Shown: piece by piece, positions 27,363 to 35,710 of the stretch
How positions within the stretch are numbered: the stretch's first letter is position 1
Layout: each line of letters begins with the position of its first letter
Assembly: GCA_023421795.1 (NCBI GenBank)
Contig: JAEZSO010000003.1
Coordinates: 434,001-498,000 of the forward strand
Direction of reading: 5' to 3'
Source: Cyanobacteria bacterium OH_PDB_230
Lineage (GTDB): Bacteria; Cyanobacteriota; Vampirovibrionia; Gastranaerophilales; Gastranaerophilaceae
Length of the DNA: 64,000 nt
Position numbers and translations under genes: made by a program
The notes under the pieces: generated by a model
Databases searched by the model: none
What the model was told of the DNA's origin: nothing
Seen by the model: only the letters and a program-made list of their open reading frames with translations

Positions 27363-27965
27363 CTATGTTTGCGCAGTGATTACTTTATCTATCAAGCCAT
27401 ATTCTTTCGCTTCAAATGCAGACATATAGTAGTCACGCTCTGTATCTTCTTTTATTTTTTCTACTGTTTGTCCCGTGTGGTCGGCTAATAGCTGATTTAA
27501 CGAATTTTTCATTCTTAAAATTTCTTTTGCTTCGATTTCTATATCAGAAGCTTGCCCTTTCGCGCCGCCCAACGGCTGGTGAATCATTATTCTGGAGTTT
27601 GGTAGGGACATTCTTTTCCCTTTTGTTCCTGCAGAAAGAAGAAACGCGCCCATGCTAGCTGCTTCACCAAGACAAATCGTGCTGACATCTGCTCTTATGT
27701 GTTTCATCGTATCAAAAATTGCCATTCCGCTTGTTATTACACCGCCAGGACTGTTAATGTACATCATAATGTCTTTTTCAGGGTTCTCAGAGTCTAGCAG
27801 TAAAAGCTGTGCAACGATTGAATTTGACATTTCATCATCTATTTCTTCTCCTAGAAAGATTATTCTTTCTCTTAACATTCTGGAAAATATATCAAATGAC
27901 TTCTCTCCTCTGGAAGATGATTCAATTACAGTCGGTACATAGCTTAAGATTTTTGTGTAATCCAT
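27363..27965 (-). CDS. clpP: ATP-dependent Clp protease proteolytic subunit
   Basis: Serine peptidase that forms the tetradecameric chamber used by ClpX/ClpA/ClpC. The 200 aa length is normal. The catalytic triad is visible: Ser 104 in LGEAASMGAF, His 129 in IMIHQPLGG and the Asp in EDTERDYYMS. The oxyanion-loop region INSPGGVITSG is present. Residues before YVPTVIESSSRGE are a short propeptide. No clpX follows; a terminator does. It is a single-gene unit divergent from the unknown gene at 28070. Confidence 0.97.
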   Translation of the reverse strand: MDYTKILSYVPTVIESSSRGEKSFDIFSRMLRERIIFLGEEIDDEMSNSIVAQLLLLDSENPEKDIMMYINSPGGVITSGMAIFDTMKHIRADVSTICLGEAASMGAFLLSAGTKGKRMSLPNSRIMIHQPLGGAKGQASDIEIEAKEILRMKNSLNQLLADHTGQTVEKIKEDTERDYYMSAFEAKEYGLIDKVITAQT

Positions 27966-28069
27966 TTTTTCCTCGTTTCTATCTATTAATCATTATATTA
28001 AAATTGTATTAATATAACAATACTTAAAATATTTTCAAATATGTTAAAATCAAACTATAGGAGTATTTT

Positions 28070-28588
28070 GTGATTGTCGATACTGTTGCGTTTAAACTAA
28101 ATAGCCCGGATTTGATATTTGAAAGCAGGCCTAATCGTTCAGGTATTAAGCCTGAAGATAAGCCTATATATTTATACGCATATCCCAGCAGCTCTTATCC
28201 CGTTTTGATTTTGCCCAAAAGCATATCTGACGATCAAGGTAACTCTCTTCCAAATGGGTATTATACAGTTGCTCTTTCAGATGACAAAAAGTTTTTGTTG
28301 TTGGTCCAGAGTTGTCAACTTAAAGCTAAAATACCTGTAGGCAAGCTTGTCGAAACAGAATTGCCCGAAGAAGAAAAAGCCCAAGAGGACGAGTATAAAG
28401 CGAAAATAGAAGAATATAAATACAAAAGAAAATTAAAAAAACAAAGAGAATACGAAAAAGAACTAAAGGACTTGTATACAAGAAGGCAAGCTAAAATGTC
28501 AGCGGAGATACTTGATTCAGGTGAAGATTATTACATAATCAAATATTCAAATCAGCAAATTAATGCGTGGGGTTATATTACGAAATAA
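28070..28588 (+). CDS. Hypothetical protein with charged coiled coil, 172 aa
   Basis: No family recognised. A beta-rich N-terminal part (residues 1-95, LYAYPSSSYPVLILPKSI and GYYTVALSDDKKFLLLVQS) is followed by a highly charged coiled coil (about 105-148, EEKAQEDEYKAKIEEYKYK). A short beta C-terminus (YYIIKYSNQQINAWGYITK) ends it. The start is GTG at 28070, supported by AGGAG 7 bases upstream. It precedes the soluble FlhA-C-like gene by 90 bases on the same strand. The layout of a small domain plus coil would suit an adaptor or chaperone-like partner, but this is inference only. Confidence 0.72.
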   Translation: MIVDTVAFKLNSPDLIFESRPNRSGIKPEDKPIYLYAYPSSSYPVLILPKSISDDQGNSLPNGYYTVALSDDKKFLLLVQSCQLKAKIPVGKLVETELPEEEKAQEDEYKAKIEEYKYKRKLKKQREYEKELKDLYTRRQAKMSAEILDSGEDYYIIKYSNQQINAWGYITK

Positions 28589-28645
28589 TCGAGCATAATA
28601 ACTATTTTTTTGAATAGAGCTGAAATTAGTTTTTAAAAATGTTAT

Positions 28646-28651
28646 TATAAT
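28646..28651 (+). promoter_or_regulatory. Candidate -10 box for the soluble FlhA-C-like gene
   Basis: A perfect TATAAT lies 28 bases before the ATG at 28679, with AAAGGATG as ribosome-binding site between them. No convincing -35 box is seen at 16-18 bases upstream. Confidence 0.5.
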
Positions 28652-28678
28652 GAGAAGATATTTTTAAAGGATGTACAA

Positions 28679-30136
28679 ATGTTGAAACCCTCAAGAGCAC
28701 AGTATAAAATTCAAACATGCCCGAGTAACGACTTTGAGCAGTTGGAGAGTTTGTTGAATTCTATGTCAGAAGAAGGATGGGAACTGTATTCTATGCACGA
28801 GGTAGATACTGATGATGGTTATCAGTATAACTGTATCTTCGTTAGAGATTCGGTTTTGGATGAATTTGTTGATGAAAGTTCTGATTTTTTAGGCTTCAGG
28901 TCAAAAATGGAACGTATAATGAATCCGGTTCTTGAGCCTTTTGATGTTTGCCTTGATATACAGAAAAAAATTAAAGATAAACGTGCAAAAATAAACCAGA
29001 TTAAATCGCTGCTTGATTCTACTTCAGATAAAAACAGAGATAACTTAAACAACCAAATATCTGTATTAATAAAAGAATTAAATGATCTAAAACAAAAACT
29101 TTTAGAAGTATTATCACCGGAAATTATGCAAAATAAAATCGGTGAAAACAAGTTGAGCATTTCTCTTTCTGAAGAACTGTTAGATTTGATTAGTCCTGAC
29201 TTGGAAAATAACCTAATATCCAAGATAGTTTACATAAGGCAAACGCTTACTGAGAGTTTAGGGTACATAATTCCAAAAGTACATATAGATACGGATGATT
29301 CTATCCAAGCAAATGAATTTTCTATAAATGTCAGATCTATCCCTGCCATAAAATCTTTTGCATATCCAGGGTACATAATGTATTTTAGAGATGAATTGAA
29401 TCTGACAAAGCTGCCAAAAGATGTAATTAAAGACGTTGATTATATAACAGGCAAGCAAATAGTTTGGATAGAACACAGCAAAACCAAAGACTTTTGGACT
29501 AAAGGGCTTTCTGCCATAGAATATATTTCTAGGTTATTGAACTTTGTTGCGATTAAGCATATCGAGGATATTTTTGATTACTCGGATGTAAATCGTTATA
29601 TCGAAATAATCGGAACACAAAATCTATATCTTATAGAAAACATAATCCCGGATTTTCTTTCGGTTGCAGAAATTAAATATATTCTCTCGAATTTAATTAA
29701 AGAGAATGTTTCAATAAAAGATATTTTTTACATATTTGAAAAAATAAATGACTTTGCAGATGATGCTTCAAAAGAAGACCTTTTGGGAAGAGTTAGGATT
29801 GCTCTGGGCAGGCAGATTAGTCAATCTTTGGCGAATAAATCCGGTGTGATAAATGCCTTTGAATTGTCTGATAAAACGCTTAAATCATTGGTTCAGCCCG
29901 ATTCTTCAGATGAGGTTTTGAAAATTAATGCTAAAGTTATAGAAAAAATTGCTTCTAAAATTCTAACGTCAGCAGATAAATCTTCTCAAGAGCTGAAAGA
30001 AATTGTATTAATTGCGCCAAATACCATAAGGCAAGTAATGTATTTACTTCTTTCAAAATTTATCCCTAATGTCAGGGTAGTAGCAAAAGAAGAAATTGTC
30101 TTTGAATACCAATTAGAAATAATAGACTACATTTAG
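28679..30136 (+). CDS. Soluble FlhA/SctV cytoplasmic-domain homologue with N-terminal DUF4177-like domain
   Basis: A 485-aa cytosolic protein with no membrane segments. Residues 8-56 look like DUF4177 (YKIQTCPSNDFEQLESLLN, EEGWELYSM, then a strand ending NCIFVRD). Residues 94-145 form a coiled coil. Residues 158-485 align by eye with the cytoplasmic domain of the export-gate protein at the left edge of this window: LTESLGYIIPK with VTDELGFIIPN, NLIKENVSIKDIFYIFEKI with NLIREKVSIKDIIFIFERL, and RIALGRQI with RAALGRQI. In FlhA/SctV this domain forms the nonameric ring that receives chaperone-substrate complexes. A free copy could be a decoy, an alternative ring or a regulator. It has its own -10 box and AAAGG site. 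The preceding coiled-coil gene may be a partner. Confidence 0.85.
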   Translation: MLKPSRAQYKIQTCPSNDFEQLESLLNSMSEEGWELYSMHEVDTDDGYQYNCIFVRDSVLDEFVDESSDFLGFRSKMERIMNPVLEPFDVCLDIQKKIKDKRAKINQIKSLLDSTSDKNRDNLNNQISVLIKELNDLKQKLLEVLSPEIMQNKIGENKLSISLSEELLDLISPDLENNLISKIVYIRQTLTESLGYIIPKVHIDTDDSIQANEFSINVRSIPAIKSFAYPGYIMYFRDELNLTKLPKDVIKDVDYITGKQIVWIEHSKTKDFWTKGLSAIEYISRLLNFVAIKHIEDIFDYSDVNRYIEIIGTQNLYLIENIIPDFLSVAEIKYILSNLIKENVSIKDIFYIFEKINDFADDASKEDLLGRVRIALGRQISQSLANKSGVINAFELSDKTLKSLVQPDSSDEVLKINAKVIEKIASKILTSADKSSQELKEIVLIAPNTIRQVMYLLLSKFIPNVRVVAKEEIVFEYQLEIIDYI

Positions 30137-30145
30137 TAGTCTATT
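30121..30145 (+). terminator. Hairpin overlapping the stop codon of the FlhA-C-like gene
   Basis: A 10-bp perfect stem (30121-30130 with 30136-30145, AATAGACTAC/GTAGTCTATT) has a 5-base loop containing the stop codon. The following T-tract is weak, so it may only stabilise the 3' end. It lies between two convergent genes. Confidence 0.5.
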
Positions 30146-30180
30146 AGCTCTTTGTTTATTTGATATTTTGCAATTTGTGT

Positions 30181-31017
30181 TTATTTTGCGGCAACTTTTT
30201 CTGCTTCGTTTGCTGCTGCTTTCTTTTCTTTAATTGAGTGTTGAATTTTTCCGCTTATATTGTTAGCGATAGGGGTTATTAGTACAGGTGATAGGTATCT
30301 GTAAATGATTGTGAAAATTGCTAAAGTTTTGAATTTACCGATGCCATCTATAATCTTCGTCATTTGTTCTGCTTGGATTGTTGAATTAGAAGCTTTGATA
30401 ATTTTTTCTGGAGATATTGTATTCATTACTTTTTTCAATGTATCAGCATCTACTATTTCAGAAATTGCTTTACCAACTGCTTCTTTACCTGCGCTTAAAT
30501 CAATCGGAGTTAATTTAGCACAAATTTGTTTTAGTTTCTTTTCATCGATTATTTTTGATGCTTCTTCTAACATTTCTTTTGTAGCATTTTTCATGCTGTT
30601 GGTTTTTACAGAGTCTTGAAGCTGTTTTATTTTACTCGAGATTTTATCATCCATAGTATAATTCAATACGGCTGCCAAAGAAGTAACAAGTCCATCATTG
30701 ATTATCAATGGTAATTTTTGTTCTTTTTCAATTTTTTTGTTTCTTGCAGTATTAAACATGTAGAAACCGCCAATGACTATACTTTCAATCGTCATCATGT
30801 GAGTGTAACCAAGAGGAGAATGGGAGAAACCTTTAATCATTGATTTTATAGGTTTTTTGTTAAATAGGTTTACCATCCACTTACTTATTGGTTCGGCTAT
30901 CTTGTCTACGCCTTGACTGTACAAGCTGCCTTTTGGGACTGTTCCGTTTCCAAAAGATACATTTTTAGCTGGTGCAGAAGATGCGTTAGGTATGTAGGTA
31001 GAATTATTTATTTTCAT
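30181..31017 (-). CDS. Membrane protein of unknown family with N-terminal VSFG motif, 278 aa
   Basis: No characterised family recognised. The N-terminus is low-complexity, with VSFGNG at residues 20-25. A hydrophobic segment follows around residues 70-90 (TIESIVIGGFYMFNT), then a long helical, Lys-rich middle region, and a second hydrophobic segment near 230-250 (TLAIFTIIYRYLSPVLITPI). The C-terminus is Lys/Ala/Glu-rich. It overlaps the next upstream gene (31004-32161) by 14 bases and shares its architecture, so the two are probably diverged paralogues acting together. No Sec signal is obvious. Confidence 0.72.
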   Translation of the reverse strand: MKINNSTYIPNASSAPAKNVSFGNGTVPKGSLYSQGVDKIAEPISKWMVNLFNKKPIKSMIKGFSHSPLGYTHMMTIESIVIGGFYMFNTARNKKIEKEQKLPLIINDGLVTSLAAVLNYTMDDKISSKIKQLQDSVKTNSMKNATKEMLEEASKIIDEKKLKQICAKLTPIDLSAGKEAVGKAISEIVDADTLKKVMNTISPEKIIKASNSTIQAEQMTKIIDGIGKFKTLAIFTIIYRYLSPVLITPIANNISGKIQHSIKEKKAAANEAEKVAAK

Positions 31018-32161
31018 TGTTTGTCACTCCTGCAAAACTTTGGAATACACTATTAGTTTTTTGTGGTGGGGTCAACTCTGCATTATAAACTGCCTGTATT
31101 GACTTGTTTTTGTCTTCTTGCGGGTCTGCTTTTTTAGCGGAATTCTTTTTGATGCCCAATGCTGATAAGATAATTGGTACTAAAGCAACTGTTACCATTG
31201 CTTTTAGAGGCCAGAAGATAGGGCCATTACTTTTGTTCATAAAGTTATTGGTAGTTGATTCGTAACCTTTAAGCACACTTTTTACTTTTGCCAATAGTTC
31301 TTCTGCAAGCTGTTCTTCACCAAATTCTTTTATGATGCCTTTTTTAAGTTTTTTACTACCTTCTATTTTTATTTTTGATATATGTTTTTCAAAGTCGACT
31401 TCATTAAATAACTCTTGTGCTTTTTTTATGATGGTGTCAGGTAAAATTCTTTTTTCTGCTTTAGGAAGAGCTTTAAATGCTTCAGATTTTAAATCCGTAA
31501 TATCTAAGCTTTTTGCAATTTTGGCAAGCTCGTCATCAGTGAAGGTGTGAATATATTCTTTGATTGGATTTTCCACTTTGTTTCTTACGTCTACAAGATA
31601 TTTTGCAAGTGTTTTTATTTGATCTTGTTCAAATATTTCATTTGCTTCTTTTAATTTTTCAATCGCTTTTGTAGCTGCTTTCTTAAAAGGTTGAGAAACA
31701 ATAAATGTTGCGATAAATCCAACAAGTCCTGTAGCAACTGATTTTGTAGCTGCGTATTTGTTTTTTTGTTTGTTTTCAGGATCTTTAGTTGGTGTTGCAA
31801 GAATTGTTGCCGGTCTTGCTATAGCCGTTAATAACAATGCAAAAGTTGCCTCGGCCATTAATATATTGCCGGAAATGGATTGAAATGCATTTTGTAACTT
31901 TGGAGTGTTTGCTATTGTTGCTCCAAATTTATCTACCCATTTTGGTGCCTCTTTAATAATTGTAGAATTGACACCAGACCCTTTAAAACTCGTACGACCG
32001 CGAGATTTATCTCTCGCGGTCGCATTTATTTTATAGTTCATCGTGTCATTTTGTTCGTGCAGGTTTACTGTTTCAGTCAGAGTTCGACTACCTGGTCCAT
32101 TTTCCCTAAATCCTGTGTCGGATTTTGGATGAAGCTTTGTCGTGTTAAAAACGATGTTCAT
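31004..32161 (-). CDS. Membrane protein of unknown family with N-terminal TSFKG motif
   Basis: About 385 aa. The start chosen is ATG at 32161 (GGAAAG 7 bases upstream); an ATG at 32176 with no ribosome-binding site would add 5 residues. A first part of unusual composition (GFRENGPGSRTLTETVN) is followed by a perfect GC-rich inverted repeat in the DNA and then TSFKGSG. Downstream are hydrophobic segments near residues 100-120 (EATFALLLTAIARPATILA), 135-150 (VATGLVGFIATFIV) and 320-340 (LKAMVTVALVPIILSAL) with a helical charged middle. It overlaps the 278-aa gene by 14 bases. No function is known. Confidence 0.72.
   Translation of the reverse strand: MNIVFNTTKLHPKSDTGFRENGPGSRTLTETVNLHEQNDTMNYKINATARDKSRGRTSFKGSGVNSTIIKEAPKWVDKFGATIANTPKLQNAFQSISGNILMAEATFALLLTAIARPATILATPTKDPENKQKNKYAATKSVATGLVGFIATFIVSQPFKKAATKAIEKLKEANEIFEQDQIKTLAKYLVDVRNKVENPIKEYIHTFTDDELAKIAKSLDITDLKSEAFKALPKAEKRILPDTIIKKAQELFNEVDFEKHISKIKIEGSKKLKKGIIKEFGEEQLAEELLAKVKSVLKGYESTTNNFMNKSNGPIFWPLKAMVTVALVPIILSALGIKKNSAKKADPQEDKNKSIQAVYNAELTPPQKTNSVFQSFAGVTNNENK
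31995..32022. repeat. Perfect GC-rich 11-bp inverted repeat inside the membrane-protein gene
   Basis: CGACCGCGAGA (31995-32005) and TCTCGCGGTCG (32012-32022) are exact reverse complements around the loop TTTATC. The stem is 8 of 11 G/C in an AT-rich genome. No T-run follows on the minus strand. It encodes residues just before the TSFKG motif. Confidence 0.8.
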
Positions 32162-32351
32162 GCTCTTACTTTCCATTAACTGTTTGTATTTTTTTTAAAA
32201 ACCGTCAAAAATTAATTTGCTAGTTTATGAATAAATTCTATCAAAAAAAACCAAAAAAAATATCGGACCAAGGGCTAAATTCGTGAAAAACTTAGTCTAA
32301 TAAGTATGTATAAATCAGAATTATAACTTTACATAACTTTATAATAATTGT

Positions 32352-33389
32352 TTAGGGTTTAAGTAAAACTTTTATGGCTTCGCCGCTGGAATGTAGCTCC
32401 AGCGCCTTTTTAGTCATTTCTAGCGGCATTGACATAGTAATCAATTTTTCAACATCAACTTTATTTTCAGCGATTAGATCCAATGCTTCTCTAAAGTATT
32501 TAGGAGTGTGATGGAAAATACTTATAACTTTTATTTCGTCATAATGAAGTCTTCTTGTATCTATGTTTATTGAAGTTCCTGATTTGCAGCCGCCGAACAA
32601 GTGGACTGTTCCTCCTTTTCTTACAAAAGTGAACATTCTTTCCCATATCTCAGGTATACCGACGCATTCCACCGCGACATCAAGACCTTTATTTTGCTCT
32701 GAAAATGAAAGAAATATCTTTTCAGGATTTGGATATTTGTTTAAATCTACTACTTCGTCAGCACCGCCGAATTCCTTAGCCAGTCGTAATTTTAAAGGGT
32801 TTCTTCCTGCTGCAATAACTCTTGCTCCTTTGAGTTTTGCCAATTTTACGAACATCAATCCTATAGGGCCAATACCAACAACTCCAACCGTTTGACCTGC
32901 TTTTATTCCTGTTCTTTCTACCCCATGGACAACATTAGCCAAAGGTTCTGCAAATGCTGCTTTCTCAAAACTTAGATTGTCAGGGAGTTTTAGCATATTA
33001 TGCTTAGTAATTTGTTCAGGTATTGTTATGTATTCTGCGTATGCGCCATTTAAAAAGTTTAAATTTTCGCATAAATTATATTCTTCTTTCTTACAAAAAA
33101 AGCACTTGTAGCATGGAGCCGAATTGGCCGCTACTATTCTGTCTCCGATGTTGAATCCAGTGACATTTTTGCCGATTTTTTCAATGACGCCGGAAAATTC
33201 ATGCCCGAATCCTGACGGAATTTTTTTAATTAATACGGGATGCCCTCTTCGGTAAGTTTTTAAGTCTGTTCCGCATGTAAGTGCTGCTTTTACTTTTACA
33301 AGGACTTCATTTGGATTTGGTTCCTTTATGTTTACGTCCTCGTATCTTATATCTTGAGGTGCATAATATTGGATAGCTTTCATTTTCAT
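32352..33389 (-). CDS. Zinc-dependent medium-chain dehydrogenase (sorbitol/threonine dehydrogenase-like)
   Basis: A 345-aa MDR-superfamily NAD(P)-dependent alcohol dehydrogenase. The catalytic zinc ligands are a Cys in ALTCGTDLKTY and His-Glu in GFGHEFSG. The structural zinc site has four Cys (CYKCFFCKKEEYNLC). The Rossmann motif is VGVVGIGPIGLMFVKLA. The substrate cannot be set from sequence; sugar alcohols or threonine are typical for this subgroup. Its ATG overlaps the stop of the upstream paralogous dehydrogenase gene (ATGA), so the two are translationally coupled and probably act in one short pathway. Confidence 0.92.
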   Translation of the reverse strand: MKMKAIQYYAPQDIRYEDVNIKEPNPNEVLVKVKAALTCGTDLKTYRRGHPVLIKKIPSGFGHEFSGVIEKIGKNVTGFNIGDRIVAANSAPCYKCFFCKKEEYNLCENLNFLNGAYAEYITIPEQITKHNMLKLPDNLSFEKAAFAEPLANVVHGVERTGIKAGQTVGVVGIGPIGLMFVKLAKLKGARVIAAGRNPLKLRLAKEFGGADEVVDLNKYPNPEKIFLSFSEQNKGLDVAVECVGIPEIWERMFTFVRKGGTVHLFGGCKSGTSINIDTRRLHYDEIKVISIFHHTPKYFREALDLIAENKVDVEKLITMSMPLEMTKKALELHSSGEAIKVLLKP

Positions 33390-34402
33390 ACTGTTATATA
33401 TGCCTTTATGGTTCTTCCGGACAATGTATCTTCAATTGCTTCATTTAAATGTTCTATATCATAGTGTATAGAAAGACCTTCAACTATGACTTTTCTTGAT
33501 TGTAAAAATTCCAAAGAATCTTCCAGATCCACAGGCGCCGGGGAATAACTTCCCAATACTTTTAATTCCCTATAATATATGTCATTGTTTGAATAGCCTA
33601 AATCCGTTTTTATGCTTGAAAACACAACTATAGTGCCGCCATCTCTTATAGATTTAAGCGCCAGATTAATAGTTTTATCTGAGCCTGAAGTCATAAACAC
33701 TGCATCAACACCGTAATTTGACGTCAGTTCTTTAATCTTTTCACAGACTTCATCTTCGTTTCTAACTAATATTGAATCTTCAAATCCTAATCTTTTAGAC
33801 ATATCAACTCTTTTTTGGATAAGGTCGCAGCCATAAGGAGTGTATCCCATTGCTCTTGCCGCTTGCCCCATCAATATTCCTATTGAACCAAGCCCGATAA
33901 TAAGAACTCTGGAGGAATAAGGAATATCTGCTCTTTTTATTGATCTTATGCAACATGCCAGTGGTTCTAAAAATGATGCTTCGTCGTCTATTAAAGCCGG
34001 GGATGGTACAAAAACAGTATTTTGCAGATGTTGCTCTGAAACATATATGTATTCAGCAAAACCACCAGGGATGATGTTGGTTTCTTTGAAGGTTCTGCAC
34101 ATGGAATAATTTCCGCCCCAGCAATATACACAGTTAAAACAGGGAACGTGATGCCCAAGAACAACACGATCACCGACTTGGAACGTTGTGGAGGAATCTA
34201 TTTCCGCTATTTCTCCAACAACTTCATGTCCTAAAACCGTGCCGTCTTTTGCTGAGCCTGATTTTAGCTTTACTATGTCAGAGCCGCACAGTCCGCACCC
34301 ATGGACTTTTATTATTGCGCCTTTTCCTTTTAAGACAGGCTTCTCTGTTTGGGTAATTACCAATTTGCCGTTTGATACTATTGATGTTTTCATAAGACTC
34401 AC
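33386..34402 (-). CDS. Zinc-dependent medium-chain dehydrogenase, second copy
   Basis: A 338-aa paralogue of the next gene downstream. The catalytic zinc site is in GCGLCGSDIVKLK and VLGHEVVGEI. The structural zinc Cys are in PCFNCVYCWGGNYSMC, and the dinucleotide motif is VLIIGLGSIGILMGQAA. Start is either GTG at 34402 or ATG at 34393, which has GTGAG 4 bases upstream. It overlaps the 345-aa dehydrogenase by 4 bases. A pair of non-identical MDR enzymes suggests oxidation then reduction of one carbon skeleton (for example polyol interconversion), which is inference. Confidence 0.92.
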   Translation of the reverse strand: MSLMKTSIVSNGKLVITQTEKPVLKGKGAIIKVHGCGLCGSDIVKLKSGSAKDGTVLGHEVVGEIAEIDSSTTFQVGDRVVLGHHVPCFNCVYCWGGNYSMCRTFKETNIIPGGFAEYIYVSEQHLQNTVFVPSPALIDDEASFLEPLACCIRSIKRADIPYSSRVLIIGLGSIGILMGQAARAMGYTPYGCDLIQKRVDMSKRLGFEDSILVRNEDEVCEKIKELTSNYGVDAVFMTSGSDKTINLALKSIRDGGTIVVFSSIKTDLGYSNNDIYYRELKVLGSYSPAPVDLEDSLEFLQSRKVIVEGLSIHYDIEHLNEAIEDTLSGRTIKAYITV

Positions 34403-34452
34403 TCAATTTATCCAAATAAAATTTTAGCACTTAAAATTATATATACAAACAA

Positions 34453-35190
34453 TTAAAAATTTATGTTTAATTCTTTTAGTATTTTTTTATCAGATTTTGT
34501 CAACTCGGACTTTAAAAATTTTTCCAATAGGTCTGGTCTTTTTGCTCTAGTCCTTATGAACTGTTGAGCTCTTCGCCATTTTTCGATCTCAGCATGGTTG
34601 CCTGAAAGTAAAACTTCAGGTACCGGTAAACTCTCGTAGTCTCTGGGTTTTGTGTACTGCGGATATTCTAACAAGCCGTCTGAATGGCTGTCATACTCAG
34701 CTGATTCTTCATCGCCTAAAACATCATTGAGAAGTCTTGTTATACTGTCTATAATGCATAAAGCAGGGTATTCGCCGCCTGTTAGGACAAAGTCTCCCAA
34801 TGAAATTTCTCTTGCTCCTGAAAGCTCTCTTATTCTCTCGTCAAAACCTTCATAATGACCACAAATCAATATAATCTGCTCTTTGTTTGAAAGTTCTTTG
34901 GCTATTTTTTGATTGTAGGTTTCGCCTTGAGGCGTTAAAATTATTGTCTCAGAGTTAAAAGTTTTTTCTATGCTGTTTAAAGCGTCAAGGTAAGGCTGGC
35001 ATGATAAGACCATTCCTGCTCCGCCTCCATAAGGAGTGTCATCAACTTTCTTATGTCTATTGGTAGAAAAATCTCTCGGGTTAATAGTTTGGACTTCTAA
35101 AATACGCTTGTCTTTAGCTCTTTTTAAAATGCTGTGATTGCAAGCTTCATTAATCAGTTCAGGGAATAATGTTAATACATTAAACTTCAA
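34453..35190 (-). CDS. trmD: tRNA (guanine37-N1)-methyltransferase
   Basis: SPOUT-class, AdoMet-dependent enzyme that methylates G37 of tRNAs reading CNN codons and prevents frameshifting. The 245 aa length is normal. Motifs are MKFNVLTLFPEL at the start, DDTPYGGGAGMV, LICGHYEGFDERI and the knot sequence SLGDFVLTGGE. It overlaps rimM by 4 bases in the standard rimM-trmD order, but rplS and rpsP, usual partners, are not here. It is downstream of rimM and the zinc-ribbon gene on one transcript. Confidence 0.97.
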   Translation of the reverse strand: MKFNVLTLFPELINEACNHSILKRAKDKRILEVQTINPRDFSTNRHKKVDDTPYGGGAGMVLSCQPYLDALNSIEKTFNSETIILTPQGETYNQKIAKELSNKEQIILICGHYEGFDERIRELSGAREISLGDFVLTGGEYPALCIIDSITRLLNDVLGDEESAEYDSHSDGLLEYPQYTKPRDYESLPVPEVLLSGNHAEIEKWRRAQQFIRTRAKRPDLLEKFLKSELTKSDKKILKELNINF

Positions 35191-35699
35191 TTCATTAAGC
35201 CTTCGATTTTATTTATTGTTATTCTTTTATTCTTTAAATCTACTTGAGGAACCAGTTCTTTAACGAATGGTATTAAATGGATTTTATCATTAGAATCTTT
35301 AATGCTTATAATATTGGTTGCATTGTTTTCACCGACAGCGCATATTGTTCCCAATAAATTGTCGTTATTGTCGTAAGCTTCAAGACCGTCAAGATCGCTT
35401 ACAAGATATTCATCTTCTTCAAGAAAATCCACAACTATATCTTTTGGGATGTACAAGTTCAAGCCCTTATAAGCTTCCGTATCGTTAATAGAATTAATTT
35501 CTTTGAATTTAATAATGGCAAAAGTTTTATGAAACTTTAAAGATTGCACATTTAGTTCCGAGTAGTCGCTGTTTTGTTTTATGAACAATTTTTTTAAGGA
35601 TTTTAACTGTTCTTCGCGACCCTTTGTGTAACCAACTTTGACTTCGCCTTTAATTCCATGGAAATTAATTATTTTTGCTATAGATATTAAATTATTCAT
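35187..35699 (-). CDS. rimM: 16S rRNA processing protein RimM
   Basis: Assembly factor for the 30S head, binding ribosomal protein S19. The 170 aa length is normal. The N-terminal barrel starts ISIAKIINFHGIKGEVKVGYT, and the PRC-barrel C-terminal domain has LVSDLDGLEAYDNNDNLLG and HLIPFVKELVPQVDLKN, ending KIEGLMN. It overlaps trmD by 4 bases and starts 11 bases after the zinc-ribbon/DRPSY-repeat gene. Confidence 0.95.
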   Translation of the reverse strand: MNNLISIAKIINFHGIKGEVKVGYTKGREEQLKSLKKLFIKQNSDYSELNVQSLKFHKTFAIIKFKEINSINDTEAYKGLNLYIPKDIVVDFLEEDEYLVSDLDGLEAYDNNDNLLGTICAVGENNATNIISIKDSNDKIHLIPFVKELVPQVDLKNKRITINKIEGLMN

Positions 35700-35710
35700 T
35701 TTAGGTATTA

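Noticed and set aside
27416..28012. Open frames opposite clpP
   Set aside because: They lie entirely on the other strand of a strongly conserved gene and lack ribosome-binding sites.
32041..32110. A tRNA-like 3' end on the plus strand near the GC-rich hairpin (AGTTCGACTACCTGG)
   Set aside because: The T-arm does not pair and no acceptor helix can be formed.
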